A stretch of DNA of 64,000 bases from Tumebacillus sp. BK434 (GCF_004340785.1 NZ_SLXS01000007.1:101069-165068); one strand, 5' to 3'. Positions 1-8,850 are shown, numbered from the stretch's first letter. Notes: a model not told the origin generated them from the sequence alone. A program made the numbers and translations.

Positions 1-65
1 CGTTCCTTGACAGTCGGCCCGCCCCGTTGAGAAAATAGAAGTCTGAACAGGGAGGTTGCCAAGGA

Positions 66-2195
66 ATGACGACACAAACCATACAGCCGGCTCAAATAGT
101 CAAAGGTCTCAACCCCGAGCAAAAAGCGGCGGTCGAGGCGACAGATGGCCCGCTCTTGATCCTGGCCGGCGCCGGATCGGGCAAGACGAGCGTTCTGACC
201 CGCCGGATCGCGTATCTGCTGGGCGTGCGCGGGGTGTCGCCGTTTAACATCCTGGCGATCACGTTTACCAACAAAGCTGCCAAGGAAATGAACGAGCGCG
301 TGAAAAAGCTCGTCGGCGACGCGGCGGAAGATCTTTGGATGAGTACCTTCCACTCGATGTGCGTGCGCATTTTGCGCCGCGAAGCGGAAAAGATCGGCTA
401 CCAGAACAATTTTACGATCCTCGATTCGGACGATCAGATGGCGGCAGTCAAGCAGTCGATGCTCGACTTGAACTTAGACATTAAGAAATTCGATCCCAAC
501 TCGATTCAGTGGCGCATTTCGGCTGCGAAAAACGAGCTGTTGACCCCGGACGATTTTGCCAAAACGGCAGGCAAGAAACTGCAGGATATCGCGGCGAGCC
601 AAGTCTACCGGGTCTATCAGCGCAAACTGCAGGATTTTAACGCGATGGATTTTGACGATCTGATCATGAAGACGGTCGAGCTGTTCGAAACGCAGCCCGA
701 CGTTCTGGAACAGTACCAGAACAAGTTCCGCTACGTCCATGTCGACGAATATCAGGACACCAACCGCGCGCAGTATAAAATGGTCAAACTGCTCGCCGAA
801 AAGTACCGCAACCTGTGCGTCGTCGGCGACGGGGATCAGGCGATCTATGCCTGGCGCGGGGCGGACATCTCGAACATCCTCAACTTCGAAAAAGACTACC
901 CGGAAGCGACCGTGATCAAGCTGGAGCAGAACTACCGCTCCACGTCGACGATCCTCGATGCGGCCAACGCCGTCATCCGTCACAACAAGTCCCGCAAAGA
1001 CAAAGCCTTGTGGTCGCAGAAAGGGCGGGGCGAGCAGATCTCGATCTACACCGCCATCGACCAAGAGGATGAAGCGCATTATATCGTGCAGCAGGTCAAG
1101 AACCATAAGGACAACGGCGGTTCCTTTGGCGACTGCACTGTGCTCTACCGGGCGAACGCGATGTCGCGGATCGTCGAGGAAGCGTTCCTGCAGGCGGCGA
1201 TCCCGTATAAGATCTTGGGCGGCATGACGTTCTACGACCGCCGCGAGATCAAAGACGTGATGGCCTACTTGAAGACGCTGGCCAACCCGCAGGATGAGAT
1301 CTCTCTGCTGCGGATCATCAACGCCCCGAAGCGCTCGATCGGACCCGGCACGATTCAGAAACTGCTCGATTACGCGCATGATCGCGACTTGACGCTGCTC
1401 GAAGCGATGGGCTTCCCGGAGGAGAACGGGCTGCCGGTGAAGTCGGCGCAGAGCTGCAAAGAATTCCACGACATGATGAAGTACCTGCACGTCTGTCAGG
1501 AAGGGCTGTCGGTGTCCGAGTATCTGGCCGAGGTGCTGGAGAAGACGGGATATCGGCAGATGTATGCGCATTCGTCGAAAGAGGAAGACGTGATGCGGCT
1601 GGAAAACATCGAAGAGATGTTCTCGATCACCAAGTCGTTCGACCGCCGACGCGGCGGATCGGTCGGCGACTTTCTGGCCGAAGTGTCCCTGCTCTCCGAC
1701 AATGACAAGGAGAAAGGGGAAGAAGGCGAGGCGGTGCTGATGATGACGATGCACGCTTCGAAAGGCCTGGAGTTTCCCACTGTCTTCATCATCGGCTGCG
1801 AAGAGACGATCTTCCCGCACATGCGCTCGATGGACGACATCAAAGGCATCGAGGAGGAGCGCAACCTGGCGTATGTCGGCATCACGCGCGCCAAGCAGAA
1901 GCTGCACCTTTTGCACTGCGCCGAGCGCACCTTGTTCGGTAATACGCAGCGCAACGACCCGTCGCGCTTTCTTGACGAGATCCCGGAGGAGTTCGTAGAC
2001 CGCACCGTCGGCTACATCGAATCGGATATCGTCTGGAAGTCGGGCGACATGCTGAAGCACCCGCAGTGGGGACAGGGCATGGTTCTCGACAAGCGCGGGG
2101 AAGAGGAGACGCTGGAGCTGACGGTGATGTTCCACCCGTCGATCGGCGAAAAGAAAGTATTGCCCCGTTTCACCAGATTGGAGAAAATCGGCTAA
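66..2195 (+). CDS. pcrA: ATP-dependent DNA helicase PcrA (UvrD/Rep family)
   Basis: This is a superfamily 1A 3'-5' DNA helicase acting in repair, replication restart and rolling-circle plasmid replication. The 709 residues carry the full motif set in order: Walker A AGAGSGKT (about 34-41), DEYQDTN (motif II), GDGDQAIYAWRGAD (III), EQNYRST (IV), TMHASKGLEF (V) and YVGITRAKQK (VI). A C-terminal Tudor-like segment (about 660-709, HPQWGQGMV) is typical of PcrA rather than Rep. Its length is slightly below the usual 720-740. The ATG has a GGGAGGT site 10 bases upstream. The gene is normally followed by ligA; here an intrinsic terminator and an unrelated oppA follow, so it ends its transcription unit. 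Confidence 0.96.
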   Translation: MTTQTIQPAQIVKGLNPEQKAAVEATDGPLLILAGAGSGKTSVLTRRIAYLLGVRGVSPFNILAITFTNKAAKEMNERVKKLVGDAAEDLWMSTFHSMCVRILRREAEKIGYQNNFTILDSDDQMAAVKQSMLDLNLDIKKFDPNSIQWRISAAKNELLTPDDFAKTAGKKLQDIAASQVYRVYQRKLQDFNAMDFDDLIMKTVELFETQPDVLEQYQNKFRYVHVDEYQDTNRAQYKMVKLLAEKYRNLCVVGDGDQAIYAWRGADISNILNFEKDYPEATVIKLEQNYRSTSTILDAANAVIRHNKSRKDKALWSQKGRGEQISIYTAIDQEDEAHYIVQQVKNHKDNGGSFGDCTVLYRANAMSRIVEEAFLQAAIPYKILGGMTFYDRREIKDVMAYLKTLANPQDEISLLRIINAPKRSIGPGTIQKLLDYAHDRDLTLLEAMGFPEENGLPVKSAQSCKEFHDMMKYLHVCQEGLSVSEYLAEVLEKTGYRQMYAHSSKEEDVMRLENIEEMFSITKSFDRRRGGSVGDFLAEVSLLSDNDKEKGEEGEAVLMMTMHASKGLEFPTVFIIGCEETIFPHMRSMDDIKGIEEERNLAYVGITRAKQKLHLLHCAERTLFGNTQRNDPSRFLDEIPEEFVDRTVGYIESDIVWKSGDMLKHPQWGQGMVLDKRGEEETLELTVMFHPSIGEKKVLPRFTRLEKIG

Positions 2196-2225
2196 GGCTT
2201 CCCATGCGGGGAGCCATTTTTTATT
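2196..2225 (+). terminator. Intrinsic terminator of pcrA
   Basis: An eight-pair stem (GGCTTCCC / GGGGAGCC with one G-U) with loop ATGC lies immediately after the pcrA stop codon and is followed by a T-rich tract. Confidence 0.9.
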
Positions 2226-2260
2226 TTGCTCGACTCTTATATAATTTTCAAAAAAAGGAC

Positions 2261-2289
2261 TTGCGCAAATCTGATTTGCTTGCTATATT
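2261..2289 (+). promoter_or_regulatory. SigA-type promoter of the first oppA
   Basis: The -35 is TTGCGC (2261-2266), the spacer is 17 bases and the -10 is TATATT (2284-2289). A six-base inverted repeat CTTGCT / AGCAAG (2279-2284 and 2296-2301) straddles the -10 and start site and could be an operator. The untranslated leader is about 75 bases. Confidence 0.6.
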
Positions 2290-2372
2290 GTTTTCAGCAA
2301 GATATTTGTCAGAAAGATTACAGAGAAATTACATGTGTGTTACATGAAGATCACATAGGGGGTAAATGAACG

Positions 2373-4013
2373 ATGGCAAAGAAATGGCTCACGATTGGTC
2401 TCGCTGCTTCCATGGCGGCAACCCTGGCGGTTGGCTGCGGCAGCGAAGATAACAACAGCGGTGAAAAAGAAAACAACTCGAAAGAACCGCAAGAACTGAA
2501 CCTGGTACTCACCGATGAAATCCCGACCATGGACCTGTCGAAGGCGACCAACACGCTCTCCTTCACCACGTTCGCACAAGTTAACGAAGGTCTCGTGCGC
2601 ACCGGCAAAGACGGCAAGCCGGAAGCGGGCGTTGCTGAGAAGTGGGAAGTTTCTCCGGACGGCCTGACCTACACCTTCCACCTGCGCGATAACGCAATGT
2701 GGTCGAACGGCGACAAGGTAACCGCGAAGGACTTCGAATACTCCTTCAAGCGCACCCTGAACCCGGAAACCGGCGCTCAGTACTCCTTCATGGTGGCATG
2801 GATCAAAGGCGGCACTGCTTACAACGCAGGCAAAGGCTCTGCTGATGATGTAGCAGTTAAAGCGAAAGACGACAAGACGCTCGAAGTGACCTTGGATCAC
2901 CCGATCCCGTTCTTCGTCGAGCAAATGGCGTTCCCGACCTTCTATCCGCAAAACCAAAAGTTCGTCGAAGCTCAAGGCGACAAATACGGTTCGGATGCAA
3001 ACACCGCTCTGTACAACGGTCCGTTCAAGATGACCGCATGGGAGCATGAGCAATCTACTGTCCTCGAAAAGAACGAAACCTACTGGAACGCAAAGCGCGT
3101 GAAACTCGATAAAATCAACTATCAAGTAGTTAAAGACAGCAACGCGGCTGTCAACCTCTATGAATCCGGCATGATCGACCGCACCGGTCTCGTGCGCGAC
3201 CAAGTTGACAACTACAAGAGCTCCGCTGAATTCGCAGCAGTTCCGGAGTTGACCACCGCATACTTGCAGTACAACCAACGCGTTAAAGCGTTCACCTCTA
3301 CAAAAGTTCGCCAAGCTCTGACTTGGGCTGTTGACGGCGATGCATACGCAGACGTTATCTACCACAACGGTTCCGTCGGCGCGACCGGCTACGCTCCGAA
3401 GGGCATCTCCAACGGTCAAGGCGGCGACTTCACGAAAGATGTCGGCGATCTGATCAAGCGCAAAGAGAACGTATCCAAAGCGAAAGCTACCCTGCAGGAA
3501 GGCCTGAAAGAAGTCGGCCTGACCGAGTTCCCGAAAGTCAAGCTGCTGGCTGACGACGGCGACGTCGGTAAGAAAGCTGCAGAGTTCGTAAAAGAGCAGA
3601 TCCGCCAAAACCTCGGCGTCGATGTTGAAGTTGAGAACGTTCCGTACAAACTGCGTCTGGAAAAATCCCACGGCCACGATTTCGATATGGTTATCTCCCT
3701 GTGGGGCGCAGACTACAACGATCCGATGACCTTCCTCGACATGTTCGTAACCGACGGTGACTTCAACGATCCGAAATGGTCGAACAAGGAATACGATGAG
3801 CTCATCAAGAAAGCTCAGCTGGAAACCGACGCGAAGAAGCGCATGAACTACCTGTACGATGCAGAAAAGCTCCTGATGAAAGAAATGCCGATCGGTCCGC
3901 TGACCTTCCGCGGCCGCGCGTTCATCATGAAGCCGTACGTGAAGGACTTCCGCATCCTGTCCTACGGCCCGGACTACGATCTCATCGACACCTATGTAGA
4001 AGGCAAAAAGTAA
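2373..4013 (+). CDS. Oligopeptide ABC transporter substrate-binding lipoprotein (OppA family), copy 1
   Basis: A 546-residue extracellular solute-binding protein family 5 (OppA/DppA/MppA-like) lipoprotein that would capture oligopeptides and hand them to an ABC permease. The signal peptide ends in lipobox AVGC with lipidated Cys22. A Ser/Asn/Glu-rich linker follows, then the SBP_bac_5 signature around VAEKWEVSPDGLTYTFHLRD. The ATG follows an AGGGGGT site. No oppBCDF permease or ATPase genes are adjacent, so this is an orphan binding protein; a close paralogue lies directly downstream and a third at 33-34.7 kb on the other strand. Which peptide it binds cannot be read from the sequence. Confidence 0.93.
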   Translation: MAKKWLTIGLAASMAATLAVGCGSEDNNSGEKENNSKEPQELNLVLTDEIPTMDLSKATNTLSFTTFAQVNEGLVRTGKDGKPEAGVAEKWEVSPDGLTYTFHLRDNAMWSNGDKVTAKDFEYSFKRTLNPETGAQYSFMVAWIKGGTAYNAGKGSADDVAVKAKDDKTLEVTLDHPIPFFVEQMAFPTFYPQNQKFVEAQGDKYGSDANTALYNGPFKMTAWEHEQSTVLEKNETYWNAKRVKLDKINYQVVKDSNAAVNLYESGMIDRTGLVRDQVDNYKSSAEFAAVPELTTAYLQYNQRVKAFTSTKVRQALTWAVDGDAYADVIYHNGSVGATGYAPKGISNGQGGDFTKDVGDLIKRKENVSKAKATLQEGLKEVGLTEFPKVKLLADDGDVGKKAAEFVKEQIRQNLGVDVEVENVPYKLRLEKSHGHDFDMVISLWGADYNDPMTFLDMFVTDGDFNDPKWSNKEYDELIKKAQLETDAKKRMNYLYDAEKLLMKEMPIGPLTFRGRAFIMKPYVKDFRILSYGPDYDLIDTYVEGKK

Positions 4014-4030
4014 GCTCTGTCTTCACTCAA

Positions 4031-4060
4031 AGAGTCGCCCTGAATCAGGGCGACTCTTTT
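4031..4060. terminator. Bidirectional intrinsic terminator
   Basis: A near-perfect 12-13 bp palindrome (AGAGTCGCCCTGA / TCAGGGCGACTCT) with T-runs on the plus side and A-rich flanks on the other. It serves oppA copy 1 and the convergent small gene on the minus strand. Confidence 0.9.
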
Positions 4061-4062
4061 AC

Positions 4063-4272
4063 TTACAAGACGACGGTAACCGGATTCTCGTACCACGACT
4101 GGAGGGCGCTGATCAGCTCCTCTTCCGAACGGAAGTGTTCCTGCCGCCCAAGACGGTTGGTGAACCGATAGCTGCCGTTCTGCTGTTCCACCGTCCAGAT
4201 CTGGCCGTCGATGCTCAGCTGTACCGTAGCGGACGCCTGCAGGTGCTCTTGCAGTTGCTCGATCCAATCCAT
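4063..4272 (-). CDS. Small hypothetical protein (69 aa)
   Basis: A 69-residue protein with no family I recognise. It has alternating polar and hydrophobic character, looks soluble, and has no signal peptide or cysteines. It is accepted as real because an AAAGGAGTG ribosome binding site sits eight bases before the ATG and because it stops exactly at a bidirectional terminator shared with oppA copy 1. A longer overlapping frame (3992-4351, minus) lacks such a site and runs through the terminator. Function unknown. Confidence 0.7.
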   Translation of the reverse strand: MDWIEQLQEHLQASATVQLSIDGQIWTVEQQNGSYRFTNRLGRQEHFRSEEELISALQSWYENPVTVVL

Positions 4273-4428
4273 GTTCGCAACACTCCTTTCTCTTATAGCA
4301 TCTGCTAAGGGACGGGTGTTTCATTCGGTATTTTTTACGAGATGGCAACATATTTTATAGGGAAGTAGACAGCCCGAGGATTAAGTTTACTATCAAATTT
4401 TAACTGCTCTAAAGAATTGTTTAAGCTA

Positions 4429-4457
4429 TTGCTTTGCATGTCGAAACATGCTATATT
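4429..4457 (+). promoter_or_regulatory. SigA-type promoter of the second oppA with a palindromic operator in the spacer
   Basis: The -35 is TTGCTT (4429-4434), the spacer is 17 bases and the -10 is TATATT (4452-4457). The spacer is filled by a perfect inverted repeat GCATGT-CGAA-ACATGC (4436-4451), which also contains TGTCGAA (4439-4445), identical to the Spo0A-box core. A second perfect repeat TTGTCTA-N6-TAGACAA lies downstream at 4481-4500. Confidence 0.65.
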
Positions 4458-4480
4458 ATCAACAAATACAGAAAACAAAA

Positions 4481-4500
4481 TTGTCTATGTATTTAGACAA
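4481..4500 (+). promoter_or_regulatory. Perfect 7-bp inverted repeat in the leader of the second oppA
   Basis: TTGTCTA (4481-4487) and TAGACAA (4494-4500) are exact reverse complements separated by six bases. The repeat begins about 17 bases after the predicted transcription start. It could be an operator or a leader hairpin; no T-run follows, so it is not a terminator. Confidence 0.5.
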
Positions 4501-4556
4501 AAATTACCCAGCGATTTGTTATGACTGGGAAGATTACGAAATGGGGGTTTTACGAG

Positions 4557-6203
4557 ATGAACACGAAAAAGTGGGTTGGTCTTGGCCTGGCAGTCACCAT
4601 GCTGTCCTCTGTAGCTCTTGTTGGCTGCGGCGATGAAAAAGAATCTGGCGGCGAAAAGTCCGGCAGCAAAGAAGCGCAGGAACTGAACCTGTACCTGACT
4701 TCTGAGATTCCGTCCCTCGACCCGTCTCTGGCAACTGACACCATCGGTTTCACCGTTCTCGGTCAAACCAACGAAGGTCTGATCCGTCTGGACAAAGACG
4801 GCAAGGTAACCGGCGGCGTAGCTGAGAAATGGGATGTTTCTCCGGATGGCCTGACCTACACCTTCAATATCCGTGACAACGCGAAATGGTCTGACGGTTC
4901 CAACGTATCCGCGAAAGACTTTGAATTCGGATGGAAGCGCACCCTGAACCCGGAAACTGCTTCGCAGTACGCGTTCATGATGACCTGGATCAAAGGCGGC
5001 GCTGAATATAACGGCGGCAAAGGCACTGCTGACGATGTAGCAGTGAAAGCTATCGACGACAAGACGCTCGAAGTTAAACTCGTGAACCCGATTCCGTTCT
5101 TCCTGGAGCAAATGGCGTTCCCGCTGTTCTTCCCGCAAAAGCAAGCTTTCGTTGAACAACAAGGCGACAAGTTCGGCGCTGATGTTGACAAAGCTCTGTT
5201 CAACGGTCCGTTCAAACTGACTGAGTGGGTGCATGAGCAATCCGCAGTCTTTAAGAAGAACGAAACCTACTGGGATGCAGCTAACGTTAAGCTCGATACC
5301 GTTAACTATCAAATCGTAAAAGACTCCTCCGCTCTGGAAAACCTGTACCTGGCTGGTCAAATCGACCGCTTCTCCCTGGTACGTGACCAAGTGGATCGCT
5401 ATAAAGATACTGCTGAATACTCCACTCAGGCTGAACTGACTGTTGGTTACCTGCAGTTCAACGAGAAGAAAGTAAAAGCTCTGACCAACTCGAAGATCCG
5501 TCGTGCACTGACCGCTTCCATCGACGGCGATGCATGGTCTGACATCATCTATCACAACGGTTCCATCGGCGCGACCGGTCTCGTACCGCCGGGAACTTCC
5601 AACGGTGATGGCGGCGAGTTCCGCAAGGACAACGGCGACCTGATCAACCGTAAAGAAACTGCTGCAAAAGCAAAAGAACTGCTTGCTGAAGGCCTGAAAG
5701 AAGTTGGCCTCGACAAGATGCCGACCATCAAAATCCTGATGGACGACGGCGACACCTCCAAAAAATCCGGTGAGTTCATCAAGGAACAATGGAGAACCGC
5801 TCTGGGCGTTGACGTAGAGATCGAGAACGTTCCGTTCAAACTGCGTCTGCAACGTTCCAACCAAGGCGACTTCGACATCGTATTCTCCTTCTGGGGCGCT
5901 GACTACAACGACCCGATGACCTTCCTCGACATGTGGATCACCGATGGCGACTTCAACGAGGCTGGCTACTCCAACCCGAAGTATGACGACCTCATCAAGA
6001 AGGCTCAAGCTGAGCCGGATGCGAAGAAGCGTATGGGCTACCTCTACGATGCAGAGAAGATCCTCATGGAAGATATGCCGATCGGCCCGATCGTTCACCG
6101 TGCAGTTGCTCGTGTATCCCGTCCGTACATCAAGGACTGGACTCCGCGCAACTTCGGTCCGGACTACGATCTCAAGTACACCTACATCGAAGGCAAAGAG
6201 TAA
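4557..6203 (+). CDS. Oligopeptide ABC transporter substrate-binding lipoprotein (OppA family), copy 2
   Basis: A 548-residue SBP_bac_5 lipoprotein closely similar to the preceding copy along its whole length. The signal peptide ends in lipobox LVGC (Cys24). The start is placed at 4557 because a GGGGG site precedes it by nine bases and the lipoprotein signal begins there; an upstream in-frame ATG at 4521 has no site and would put polar residues before the signal. It has its own promoter and terminator, so the tandem copies are separately controlled. No transporter subunits are adjacent. Likely a duplication with later divergence in specificity or regulation (inference). Confidence 0.92.
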   Translation: MNTKKWVGLGLAVTMLSSVALVGCGDEKESGGEKSGSKEAQELNLYLTSEIPSLDPSLATDTIGFTVLGQTNEGLIRLDKDGKVTGGVAEKWDVSPDGLTYTFNIRDNAKWSDGSNVSAKDFEFGWKRTLNPETASQYAFMMTWIKGGAEYNGGKGTADDVAVKAIDDKTLEVKLVNPIPFFLEQMAFPLFFPQKQAFVEQQGDKFGADVDKALFNGPFKLTEWVHEQSAVFKKNETYWDAANVKLDTVNYQIVKDSSALENLYLAGQIDRFSLVRDQVDRYKDTAEYSTQAELTVGYLQFNEKKVKALTNSKIRRALTASIDGDAWSDIIYHNGSIGATGLVPPGTSNGDGGEFRKDNGDLINRKETAAKAKELLAEGLKEVGLDKMPTIKILMDDGDTSKKSGEFIKEQWRTALGVDVEIENVPFKLRLQRSNQGDFDIVFSFWGADYNDPMTFLDMWITDGDFNEAGYSNPKYDDLIKKAQAEPDAKKRMGYLYDAEKILMEDMPIGPIVHRAVARVSRPYIKDWTPRNFGPDYDLKYTYIEGKE

Positions 6204-6224
6204 TCTTTTATCCTGCGATGACAC

Positions 6225-6260
6225 AAGAACCCTCCGCAATATGCGGGGGGTTCTTTTTTT
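6225..6260 (+). terminator. Intrinsic terminator of the second oppA
   Basis: AAGAACCCTCCGCA pairs with TGCGGGGGGTTCTT around a three-base loop, followed by seven or more T. Confidence 0.9.
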
Positions 6261-6293
6261 GCTATACTACAAAGGAACAGGGAGGGATAGAGA

Positions 6294-6470
6294 ATGCATG
6301 TCAAACTGACCTTGGTGATGAAAGACGGTTCCTGCCAAAAAGCCCGCGTAACCGATGCAACGTCTGTCGAGGAAGCGATCGAATTTATGAAAACGATGCG
6401 CCCTGGCGTGCAGGACGCGGTCGTCGGTTGGGAACTGGCTGAACAATGGGAAGCAAAACAACAGGCATAG
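6294..6470 (+). CDS. Small hypothetical protein (58 aa)
   Basis: A 58-codon frame starting MHVKLTLVMKDGSCQ and ending EQWEAKQQA. It is supported by a GGGAGGG site seven bases before the ATG, by a clean intrinsic terminator about 30 bases after the stop, and by a TATACT -10-like hexamer at 6263-6268. The predicted protein is soluble, with a beta-rich start and an amphipathic helix (SVEEAIEFMKTM). No family recognised. It stands alone between the second oppA and the GGDEF gene. Confidence 0.7.
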   Translation: MHVKLTLVMKDGSCQKARVTDATSVEEAIEFMKTMRPGVQDAVVGWELAEQWEAKQQA

Positions 6471-6500
6471 CCTCGACATAAGCTGACTTCAATACGACAA

Positions 6501-6527
6501 AAGACACTCTGTGGAGTGTCTTTTTTT
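6501..6527 (+). terminator. Intrinsic terminator after the 58-aa gene
   Basis: AAGACACTC-TGTG-GAGTGTCTT is a perfect nine-pair stem followed by a seven-T run. Confidence 0.92.
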
Positions 6528-6658
6528 GGCTGGGATCGACATCAAACAAAAGTAATATCAAAAATTACATCAAATATGGCAAAACTTCTAGCAATCTTTC
6601 ATATACATGGTGGTACAGGCAAGGGAAAACACGTTTTGGGAGACGGAGGAGGAAACCT

Positions 6659-8779
6659 GTGGCAAAGAGCAGGAGATGGTGGCGGCTGACAGGCAGGTTA
6701 TGTGAAGGGGCGTTGGTTGTGACGGCCCTGTACATCCTGTTCCAACATTCGATTGCAGCAACGGCCGATTTCTGGCTGGTGCTTGCACTTGCAGTGCCTC
6801 TGATCGCGTTGACCGTGCTGTTTCCCGTCACACTCCCGTCAATGCTGGTCAGTCTGGAACTCGTGTTTACGTTTTATCTGGTGCTCAGTTTTGATGTGGC
6901 CACGACACTGTGGGTTAATTTTATCGGAGAGTTGAGCGCCTGCCTGTTGCTGCTCCGCGGGACGCGCAAGATGGCGGTGCTGCTCAATCCGGCGCTGAAA
7001 GTACTGTGTCTGGCCGCCGGGTATGCGGTGTTTGCGCTGGTCGCCGAGCGGGTGTTTGGCGGGCAGCTCTCGGCCGGATACACGGCGACCCAACTGATCA
7101 CGGTGGCGGCAGTGTTCTTTTTCTTCAATCATTTGATCATCAATTTGATGCTCTTTGTACAGACGTCGCATTTTAAGCTCCAGACGTGTTTGGAAGCGCT
7201 GCGCTGGGAATCGCTCGTCTATCTGATCGTTCTGCCGCTTTCGTTTCTGGGCTATGTGATGGAGCCGTATGCGGGCATTGCCACGCTGGCGATACTGATG
7301 GTGCCGGTCGCGATTCTGACGAATATGATCCGCTCGTTTAACCGCTTGCAATGGGCGAACCGCATCAATCAGACCTGTTTGGAACTGGCTTCTTCGAAGG
7401 AACTGCGCGTAATCTATAAGCGGACGTTTCAGTTGGCCCAAGAGTTTACCGATTCGCCGAGCGGGCTGCTGCTGGAACTCCAGCCGGACGGCAGTTTCCG
7501 CGGGACTGATGGTGCAGGTCGGGTCGTCGCACAGTTGACCCATCCGCTGTTGCAGATGACAGCTGCCGCCAATCAGGTGCAGATTCTTCATAACGCCCAC
7601 AAGAGCGGCTTGCAGTTGCCAGGGGTGGAAGCGCGGTCGATGATGCTGATCCCGCTGGTCGGGCAGTCGAACGTCTTTGGGATCATCTGCTTGTGGAAAC
7701 TCAGCTCGCACGGCTTTCGCAAGGCGCACCAAGAGCAGCTGCGCTTTCTGGCCAGCCAGGTATCGATCATCTTGGACCGCAACCACGTGTATGAGGAGTT
7801 GGAGCGAGCGGCGGTGACGAACAAGCTGACCGGGCTGTACAATTATCGTTATTTCTACGATCAGCTCAACCACCGTTTTCAAACGGCACAGGAGCGGGGA
7901 ATCGATCTGTGTCTGCTGATCTTTGACATCGATCATTTTAAGAAATACAACGACATCTACGGCCATACGGTCGGCGATGAAGTGCTGCGCCAAGTCGCCC
8001 GTGAGATCCAAACGGTCGTCGAGCCGCATGATCTGCTCTTGGCCCGCTACGGCGGGGAGGAATTTGTGGCGATCGGCCGGATGGGCACGGCGGAAGCGCA
8101 AGTGCTGGGCGAAGCGGTGCGTCAGAAGATCGAGCAGCATCAGTTTGTCTATCAAGGTCATACGGTGAAAAATATCACCATCTCCGGCGGCATCGCCCAC
8201 CTCAGCGAGCATGATGCGATCTCGCCCAGCGACTTGCTGGAAAAAGCGGATCAGGCGCTGTATTGGGGAGCGAAAGAGATGGGGCGCAACCGGATTGCCG
8301 CCTATCAAGGCGAATACGATCAGCGGCTGTTTGTGGACAGCTTGACCGGACTGCACACGACGCATTATCTGCGCCGCAAACTGCGCACGCTTTGTGAGCA
8401 GGAGAGCCATTTTCCGATCTCCTTCCTGCTGGTCGACATCCGCGGGATGCGGCGGATCAATGAGCGCTATGGATTTGAGATCGGCAATCAGGTGCTGGTC
8501 GATGCTTCGTATGTGCTGAAGCGGACGATGCGCACCGATGACATGATCTGCCGCTGTCTCGATGATGAGTTTCTCGTCGTCGTCAAAGGGCTCAGCCTGT
8601 GCGAAATCGAGCTGGTCGAGACGCGCATTATCGAAGCGTTCGCCGCCCACACCTATCCGGCGATCGGGCTGACTGTCGCCTGCGACATCACGGTGATCCA
8701 GATGCAATCGCCAGAAGAGGAGGCGCACATCTTCGAGCGCATTGACGGCTCACGGGAGCATTATGAGCAATCGAGTTGA
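6659..8779 (+). CDS. Membrane-anchored diguanylate cyclase with GAF and two GGDEF domains, the second degenerate
   Basis: A 706-residue protein starting at GTG behind a GGAGGAGG site. The first ~220 residues are strongly hydrophobic with six or more membrane spans (MASE-like sensor). A GAF-like region follows at about 230-380. The first GGDEF domain (about 390-540) has FDIDHFKKYND and an intact GGEEF active site (465-469), so it should make cyclic di-GMP from two GTP. A second GGDEF-like domain (about 555-700) keeps the fold (LLVDIRGMRRINERYG) but has LDDEF at 634-638 in place of GGDEF, so it is probably non-catalytic. The usual inhibitory RxxD is not seen before GGEEF. It is monocistronic. 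Confidence 0.9.
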   Translation: MAKSRRWWRLTGRLCEGALVVTALYILFQHSIAATADFWLVLALAVPLIALTVLFPVTLPSMLVSLELVFTFYLVLSFDVATTLWVNFIGELSACLLLLRGTRKMAVLLNPALKVLCLAAGYAVFALVAERVFGGQLSAGYTATQLITVAAVFFFFNHLIINLMLFVQTSHFKLQTCLEALRWESLVYLIVLPLSFLGYVMEPYAGIATLAILMVPVAILTNMIRSFNRLQWANRINQTCLELASSKELRVIYKRTFQLAQEFTDSPSGLLLELQPDGSFRGTDGAGRVVAQLTHPLLQMTAAANQVQILHNAHKSGLQLPGVEARSMMLIPLVGQSNVFGIICLWKLSSHGFRKAHQEQLRFLASQVSIILDRNHVYEELERAAVTNKLTGLYNYRYFYDQLNHRFQTAQERGIDLCLLIFDIDHFKKYNDIYGHTVGDEVLRQVAREIQTVVEPHDLLLARYGGEEFVAIGRMGTAEAQVLGEAVRQKIEQHQFVYQGHTVKNITISGGIAHLSEHDAISPSDLLEKADQALYWGAKEMGRNRIAAYQGEYDQRLFVDSLTGLHTTHYLRRKLRTLCEQESHFPISFLLVDIRGMRRINERYGFEIGNQVLVDASYVLKRTMRTDDMICRCLDDEFLVVVKGLSLCEIELVETRIIEAFAAHTYPAIGLTVACDITVIQMQSPEEEAHIFERIDGSREHYEQSS

Positions 8780-8807
8780 GACCCGGAGGGAAACCCCGGG
8801 TCTTTTT
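8779..8807 (+). terminator. Intrinsic terminator of the GGDEF gene
   Basis: AGACCCGG / CCGGGTCT stem with a nine-base loop and a T5 tail. It overlaps the stop codon. Confidence 0.85.
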
Positions 8808-8850
8808 GTGTGCCAAGAGGTACAATGAGGGTACGAGTTTTTCGGATGGG

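Noticed and set aside
1..65. End of an upstream pcrB gene or a TTGACA promoter at 7-12
   Set aside because: Short frames end at 30 and 38 but no recognisable PcrB end; the TTGACA lacks a -10 at 17 bases. The stretch is too short to decide.
474..2135. Long minus-strand open frame (553 codons) opposite pcrA
   Set aside because: It is the antisense shadow of a high-GC gene; no ribosome binding site, and the composition (many His/Arg/Leu/Val) shows no domain.
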